DNA from: Parelaphostrongylus tenuis
Lineage: Eukaryota; Nematoda; Chromadorea; Rhabditida; Metastrongylidae
Length of the DNA stretch: 64,000 nucleotides
NCBI GenBank assembly: GCA_019055375.1
Contig: JAHQIW010000835.1
Location: forward strand, 85,648 to 149,647
Direction: 5' to 3'
The position numbers and the translations under genes are program-made. How positions within the stretch are numbered: the first letter of the stretch is position 1; each line of letters opens with the position of its first letter. The notes below the pieces were generated by a model. It was not told where the DNA came from. It worked only from the letters and a program-made list of their open reading frames with translations, and did not search any database. Shown piece after piece: positions 57,801 to 64,000 of this stretch.

Positions 57801-58540
57801 TGTCAGCAAAGCAGCACGACTACCTTTGCATGAAACAATTAGTCACCATCATTGACAAGGTCTCGTGAAATGCGATGTGTCGGAACGTGACCGACGACGA
57901 TACATTTCATTCAGGCGTGTGCAACACCTTTCGCAGCACGCATGTGCCTCTCGCATATACTCACTACCAAACTACCAATCACTCATTAGCAATGTGAACG
58001 ATGTCTTAACGGTAGAATTTACATTAAACACCGATACAACAGCGGCATTGTGGGCCATCATGAATGTTTCTACCAGGCTTGGAATGCATAGCGTTGTATG
58101 CACACTCAAGATAACACTGCTTTCTGTATATCACTCAAAGCTCTTATTCTAAAATCGGAGTCCAATAACGTAATACCTTCAAATTCCATTAATTGCCTGA
58201 GTAATTTTACAGACTACTTTTAAGGTTATTTTCGATATTATTGTTAATCTTGTTAATAACTTTTTCCTTACCTTGCTTTTATCGTAGCATACTCCCAGTT
58301 TACTGCGTGCTCATTTCCTTGGAAATTCAATGTTAACGATTTTTGCGACAAATCAGGACCGGAGAAATGTTTCTTCATCAAGATCGTTTCATCCTAATTA
58401 CAACTAAAGCAATACTTCAATATCTCAGTGCACGCAGTGAACAAATGAGTCCATAGAAGTCCTTACTTGGATACTTACCAGGGTACTTGGACGGTTCGTG
58501 TTCACTGGCACTGCGATTCTTAGAAAAGTTTCCATTCGTT
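54900..58540. other. No gene recognised
   Basis: Several short open frames (for example 56825-57079, 57865-58152 plus) have no motifs, and no consistent exon chain was found. A tRNA-like minus-strand scrap may lie at about 55985-56095 (AGTGGCTAGAGGTGCGTTGC on the complement). Confidence 0.4.
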
Positions 58541-58549
58541 TCTCCCTCA

Positions 58550-59085
58550 TACAGTTGTCGCCTACGGTTGTGGTCGATTTCAAACTCAGCGATGAAAGCG
58601 GAGACCAGTCCGTGGGTTCAAAGTCGCTGCCATTTGCGGATGCAAACATAGCCGCAACCACGTCCCCCCACCATTTGGGTAGCCTTTCAAGAGGGCGCCT
58701 ACATTCTCTTGAACTCCATTCCACACTTCTTTTTGCCCATCTGTCATCAGTTCTTCTTAGTATGCGATAGGTCCGCCTATATTTCGCTATCGATGCATAT
58801 ATTTCTGGGTCTCCAAGATGGATAGTTTTTGAAGGTCGGAGCTGCGCAAGCCGGCTAAACGTTCTGAGTGCCGGTTAAGTTTTGGAAGACATCGCTTAAG
58901 CGCTCTACGAGTGATGCGCCGTCTTCTTGACGGAGTTGTAGTATCATCCCAGATCTTTGCTGCATAGAGCTCTGGAGGAATTGTCGAATCACAAAGGTGA
59001 GCACGGGGTTTGAGATCCACTATCCGGTCGGTGGATTTTCTGAGAACTCTCGAACGCGGCGTTATTCTTGAAAGTATTTCAGTCA
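58550..59085 (-). pseudogene. Second RTE-lineage reverse transcriptase, C-terminal end
   Basis: The minus frame 59086-58787 reads KPRAHLCDSTIPPELYAAKI and HSERLAGLRSSDLQK. After stops it continues as RTDDRWAKRSVEWSSRECRR, PLERLPKWWGDVVAAM. These follow the order of the C-terminal end of RTE/CR1-like reverse transcriptases (RAHLFDSTxxPALxYAAEtW ... RxTDDRWTKRxLEWxPRxxKRPRGRPPxRWGDV). They differ clearly from the RTE copies at 4743 and 25669, so this is another lineage. Confidence 0.7.
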
Positions 59086-60060
59086 ATGCCAGTTCTGATC
59101 ATCTTCGTTGTTGCTGCTCCAACATTAAGCTAAAACGAAAGTGATGTCGAAGCGTTCTGCATGGATATAGAAAAGTTTTTCAAAGATTTTCAAGAACTCT
59201 TTAGGATCATTGTTGGAGATTTCAACTCAAAAACTGAGCTTAGAAAAACGCCTGAAGAACGTCACATTGGGGGCTATTGAGAGGAGCGGAACGCGTTAGA
59301 GGCTATCTGATTGAATCATGGCGATCGAAACCGTCTACGGTAACTCACCTTCCAAATGTCTCACTTTCAACGGTGGGCGTGGATGCCCTCAATAGAGAGT
59401 GCCATAGCGAAGTAGACCATAGCATAGTGAATCGAAGCTTTTGTCTAGTCAATGTTTGTGTTGTTTCGAAGTTCTACACGAGATCAGGCCATCGTCACCT
59501 GCGCGCAACGCTCTATTTTTTGCGGAAAAAGGAGAAAGCCGTTAAATCTGAACAACAAAATTCCAAAACTATCATAAACTGGGATGTACTCAAATCAATA
59601 GTCGGTTCTTAGGAGATTACCGTTGTTGACAACATCGAAGAAGAACACGACCGCCTCATCTTACATCTTCACGTTAATGTTTCTGGCATCCGACGGTCTC
59701 TCGGTCACCACTAGACGTTTGTCTCCCAAACATTCGAGCTGAGACGTCAACGCGAAATCGCACAATATACAGGAAACCGTAGCCTCACATCCAGTCATTA
59801 GAAACGGTGCAGAAAACCGATAAAAGATCTTGAACAGAGAAAGGCCTCCTCATATGTAAATTCAGATAGGGCACTTATGGTTGAAGGAAGTATGTGAATC
59901 AACGGCGGCTGTGACCATCTTTACTGTTGTTGCGCCGACATTAGACATGAACAAGAATGAAGTTATAGCGTTCTGCATGAACGTAGAAATGTCGTTCAGA
60001 ATGACGATGCATACTTCCATAACAGAGCTCCTGATGGGCCTAAATTATGCTGTAAGGATG
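59085..60060 (+). pseudogene. Two decayed RTE endonuclease fragments in tandem
   Basis: The first (59085-59875) aligns with the endonuclease and linker of RTE copies 2 and 3 in scattered frames: FCMDIEKFFKDFQELFRIIV, GDFNSKTELRKTPEERHI, then the linker. The second (about 59885-60055) repeats the endonuclease start: FTVVAPTLDMNKNEVIAFCM. Both are older and more diverged than the copies at 4743 and 25669. The first begins where the minus-strand RT end stops. Confidence 0.7.
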
Positions 60061-60639
60061 TATTAATTCTGATACGAAATAGTCGAATATAACAGTATCT
60101 ACTCAGTGTTGTATATTCACCTGTGTTAAGATTGAGTTTGTCATATGAGTCAATAATAAACTTTGATTTTCTTTACCACTCAGTGATTAATCAAGCCATC
60201 AAAGAAAAAAAAAATCAAAGTAGACTCTGACATCTCGAAGACACAAATAGGGATAGATAGAGTTTTTTCTTTCTCGCGAAGAAAAACTAAGATGATCACG
60301 AAAGTAAGAAAAAAAAAGGACACAAATACTTATGAGTAAACGATGACAAGCATTCAGAAGCACGACACTAATTGTTAAATTTTTTTTTGAAAATATACAA
60401 AATTCGCTCCTTTGGAAATGATTCATACGTGTTATAAAACATTAGTAGACACAACAACAGAACCTGATTTATCAACTTACCCCGCTTAATTAATTTTTGC
60501 CGATAGTCGATTTATATAAATTTTGATTTATGTTCAGAATATAAGTGGTTTGCATTATCTAGAAATGTAAGATCTCAATATTCTATGAGAAAAACTGCAA
60601 CTTCTTTCCAAGAACAGTGTATTCCTCACCCTTAGATAA

Positions 60640-60861
60640 TTGATTCTGTTGAAAAATCGCAGCCAAGAGGTGACATTGTGCAGGAGATTTTTGAAAGAGG
60701 CAAGAGGTTTGGCGGAAATTGAGGATGGACATGACGCAATACGTAAGTTAGAGGTTTGTCGGCGAGAGACAGAGAGGACAATCATCGCATACTGCAGCAG
60801 CACTGTTGAGGAAGATGACCCATCAACGCCTAGGAAGAATACAGAAGTAGTGACATCATAA
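60640..60861 (+). CDS. Unidentified small open frame
   Basis: 74 codons, LCRRFLKEARGLAEIEDGHD then AIRKLEVCRRETERTIIAYC and EEDDPSTPRKNTEVVTS, ending TAATGA. The charged, helix-like composition is unlike the surrounding AT-rich shadows. A possible donor (ATAC|GTAAGT) occurs inside at about 60742, so part may be an exon. No family recognised. Confidence 0.3.
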   Translation: MILLKNRSQEVTLCRRFLKEARGLAEIEDGHDAIRKLEVCRRETERTIIAYCSSTVEEDDPSTPRKNTEVVTS

Positions 60862-60974
60862 TGACAGTTACACGTTTGTACTAGTTGGGCAAAAACTGCG
60901 TTTCTGTAGTTTGCATGATTTCGCTATTTTGTGTAATAAAAATTTGTAGCTGTCCCAAAATATTGCGGGTTATG

Positions 60975-61610
60975 AAAAATTTTAAACCTCACGCCGCAGA
61001 AGTTGGACCCTCGTCCCATCCATTCAAATGGCGCTTTTCATCCAGTGCACTACGGCGATTTTGTTTGCTACAAAATGTCATAGGATTTGGCCTGGTAAGC
61101 ACATATCGGCATTGAGCACAGTTGAGCTGACAGTTATTTGATATTAGTGGCAGTGTTATGACGCTATAAATATTCAAGAATGGTGAGTGATATGCGAGAC
61201 TGCAAACCTCACGCGGAACTCCTCCCGTCTTTTACTCTTTCCGGGTGCGCTTGTTAACCAGGTCTCTTATCAGACTTCCGTTCTTCTATCACTTTTCTAC
61301 GACACAAAGTTTCACAGCTGTCAACGACCAATTGTCAGCTGATTTGGTCTGATAAGCACTTATCGACATGAAAACTTGCCCAGTTGACAGCTGTCAGATT
61401 TATATAATCGAGGAAAACCTCGGAAACTAATTTAGTAGTGGTTTCAGGTGTTGCAACATAAATTCCAATTTTAATATACAAAACATAAAATCTCACACGG
61501 GAGTCGGTCTCGCCTCTCATCTTTTCTGAGGGTGCGTGTTAAACACGGCACTACTCCGGCTCCTGTTCTTCTATCGCTCTTCTGCGGTACATAGATACAT
61601 ATCTATAGTC
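60975..61610. repeat. Three diverged direct repeat units
   Basis: Units start at about 60985 (AAACCTCACGCCGCAGAAGT), 61205 (AAACCTCACGCGGAACTCCT) and 61489 (AAATCTCACACGGGAGTCGG). Each continues to a CTTCTATC-type stretch, and GGTAAGCACATATCGGCAT / GATAAGCACTTATCGACAT separates them. They may be a distant relative of family S1 (GGCAGTGTTATGACGCTATA at 61150). Confidence 0.5.
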
Positions 61611-64000
61611 CTTGGAGTCGACACGGAAGGGCAACTACTGTCGGAGGTCTTGATAGCTACCGCTTACCACGAAGCTAATACTAGAGAATTGGGGGAGATT
61701 CACATAATACTATTTCACAAGAACTTCTCATTTGATTTTCCACCATCTGATATGTAGCAGGAAGACATTTCACTTTGACGAAAGATGCTCAGATGTGCAT
61801 TAGTGTTAGTGAAGCGATGGAAAGAGCACAGAGATGAGGAGTTTCTTGGCAGCAAGTTCGTTTTACTGTTTTGCACATGTTACAGTTTGGAATGTGATCA
61901 CAGTAAGAGTTCCTTCAATCAACTCCTGAATATTGATCGTTTCCAGCTGGTCAAAAGCCGTTAGAAATTGACCAGTTATAAGACAAAGCGTTGGATAAGG
62001 TATCAGAACTACGCCGATATCTCCTCCAGAGCAAATACATCATCACATAGGGCGCGTAGGGCGCATAAGTCAGAGGTACCTCATAATACACACGTGCTCA
62101 ACCATTCGATCCTGCTCTCAAGGCTCATCAAGGCTGTCATCCTTTCACGGATAATAAATTGGAACCAGACTTGTCTGGGAGTATAGGAGCATCGACTTGA
62201 TATATCATTAGGCCACCGTGCTATTGTAGCGTGATGAGAACTGTGTGAGTGCCTTGTTTGAAAATGTAAACAACCTGTGTTTGACCTTGACTTTATCACT
62301 TTGTTTCCTGCTACTCATTTCCACCTCACAATCAAATTGTTCATTTGCTCATTGTCCTTGCTAGTCACTTTGTTCAGCCATGTTTCATTGTCACACGGAT
62401 TCACGCTTTTATCAATCAAATCGGTTATTTTACCTTTAGCGGTCAGAAGACCGCTTGCAAAAGTCATTCCTTTTTTGTCATTTTAGCACCGCAAAATCCC
62501 ACATCTTTTTGTTAATTCTATAATTTTCTTTTGCAAATTTGATGCCATCCTAAATTTGTTATCGTCATATTTCTTAATATCTTGCTCTTAGTTTAAGACA
62601 TCCTCAGATAATCCTTCATAGTAGAGTTTATATCATTTTGCATGATAACACCGGACGCCGGTGGTCTAATTATGGTTCTTGATTAATGTATCAAATTGTC
62701 ATTTTTTTTTGAATGAGACGAATCGTGAAATGTCCTTCATATTACGGAGTACTCACTGATTTGCGAAATGCGCATGTATCGATGTGAATGTACTGTCCAT
62801 GCCAATTCTGTCATTCGCACATTTTTCTTCATCATGATTATAATTATAGCATCTTCATGATGTTCAAAGTACGGAATTGTATTTCTCGGAAGTAGTCCGC
62901 TTCTAATCACCTCGAATGGAATTGTGTGTTTTTGAAAGATGTTAAGAAGAGAATTGGGGATGAATGTAATTGATCTATACGAGCAACACCAATAGAAGGG
63001 AGATAATTTTGGTGCCAGATTAACGCGACTTAGTTTTGTGTTGAGTGGAGGTTTTTATTCATATTTATGTGACTTTTTATCACAAGTTACTATGAAAACC
63101 ACCAGAACTTGTTGAATTCTATTCATTTCATCGCATTCATTCTCCACAAAGGTCTCTGAACATCGCCCATGTTGCTTCAGCGATTGTTTGAGGATTCATC
63201 TTTCTCATGAATGTCGTGGAGTGTTGTTTAAGACAAATCTCTCTACACGTCGAGATAGGTGAGCCAAAGTTTTGATGGATTGTAACAGCGTTGCAGGAGC
63301 GGACAGGACCAGCACCTTACTCACCATCTTGCTTCTTGATTCACCGCATCACTAACCACTGCGCTACACTACATCCCTCAGGTACTCTAATGGCTCACCA
63401 TTAGGAGGAGTCGTACAAAGTCCTTTTCAATCCTCAAGTTGCGTGAAGTTCGCGTACAGCTATACGCATAATTTATGCACAATTCTTACTCCCTTTTTCT
63501 TTCAAACTTTTTCTTATCCTTATGCATATATTGTCCTTAGATATCCTGATATGCACCTGTGGCTTAATGAAGAATTGAGTAATTCGAGAGCGCGTGTAGC
63601 GCATTGCCCATGCTCGTGGCTCACCAAGTCTTTTCTCACCAAGATCCGTAATTTGTAACCAGGCTTGTTTGACAGGATAGCAGCACTAACTTGATACATC
63701 GCCAGGCTTGACGAGTATTTTGAAGGCCAGATGCTATATCTTTTTATGGTGACACGAGAAATAATAAGTTTAATACGTCTAGTGACAGGAATGCAAAGGT
63801 ATAGCAATAATGGGTCGGTTCACTCCTACTCTCTTGAACGTGATAATTTGAATCATTCATACGAAACATTGTATTCGTTATCTGAACAGCAAACTTCTGC
63901 AAATACTCATGCATTTAAACAATGAGCCATTATAAAGTGATGGCAAACTGAACAAAAATTCATGATACAGCGAATATCTTCTCTTATAAATTACCGGAGA
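61611..64000. other. No gene recognised; SINE-like pieces near 62150-62230 and 63250-63720
   Basis: GACTTGTCTGGGAGTATAGG with GACTTGATATATCATTAGG (about 62170-62212) and GCTTGTTTGACAGGATAGCA with ACTTGATACATCGCCAGG (about 63663-63710) match family S2. On the minus strand about 63385-63310, GCGCAGTGGTTAGTGATGCG is tRNA A-box-like. No coding gene is supported. Confidence 0.4.

Noticed and set aside
1..64000. CRISPR arrays, rRNA genes, bacterial-type operons, intact tRNA genes
   Set aside because: None seen. The regular repeats present are transposon-derived or a three-unit minisatellite.

Overview
The window looks like nematode nuclear DNA, most likely from a strongylid or hookworm-like (clade V) worm. 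The grounds are a complete major sperm protein (MSP) gene, found only in nematodes, short exons with nematode-style splice sites, and a very high load of decayed transposable elements. Nothing bacterial is visible: no operons, rRNA or CRISPR array.

Host genes are few and lie between repeats. (1) A two-exon msp gene (48670-49467, minus) is the only gene that looks fully intact. (2) A GH2 beta-mannosidase-like gene (about 36999-44980, plus) is recognisable in seven or eight exon segments that keep both catalytic motifs, but it has at least two apparent frameshifts. (3) An unidentified five-exon gene ends at 31152-32083 (minus). (4) HP1-like chromodomain and chromoshadow exons (14854-15513, minus) have a frameshifted second copy at 20700-21000, carried on a roughly 2 kb duplicated block that also holds a mariner remnant.

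Mobile DNA dominates the rest. RTE-type non-LTR retrotransposons lie at 1-2062, 4743-7504 (14-bp target-site duplication), 8222-9180 (5' inverted) and 25669-29024 (apparently full length, 13-bp duplication), and a second, older lineage lies at 58550-60060. Two Penelope-like elements in opposite orientation flank the msp gene (45553-47990 minus, 50150-51868 plus) and share the same frameshift. There are also mariner fragments, a palindromic mini-element built from a mariner helix-turn-helix, a Bel/Pao gag scrap, tRNA-like foldback SINEs and several other long inverted repeats.

The most unusual pattern is an interspersed repeat, called family F here, that carries hammerhead ribozyme motifs, typically one per arm of an inverted repeat. 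Copies lie at 2158-2200, 18056-18098, 33461-33503/33901-33943, 35623-35665, 38619-38661/38982-39023 and 54560-54602. The best copy has all invariant core bases, a three-pair stem II and a self-complementary stem III that would favour dimers. One F copy interrupts another repeat whose empty site is seen twice nearby, so F has moved. A related hammerhead-like motif sits in both arms of a 158-bp near-perfect palindrome (24803-25128) and, decayed, at the 3' end of a Penelope-like element. All calls were made by eye from the sequence; no similarity search or folding programme was run.
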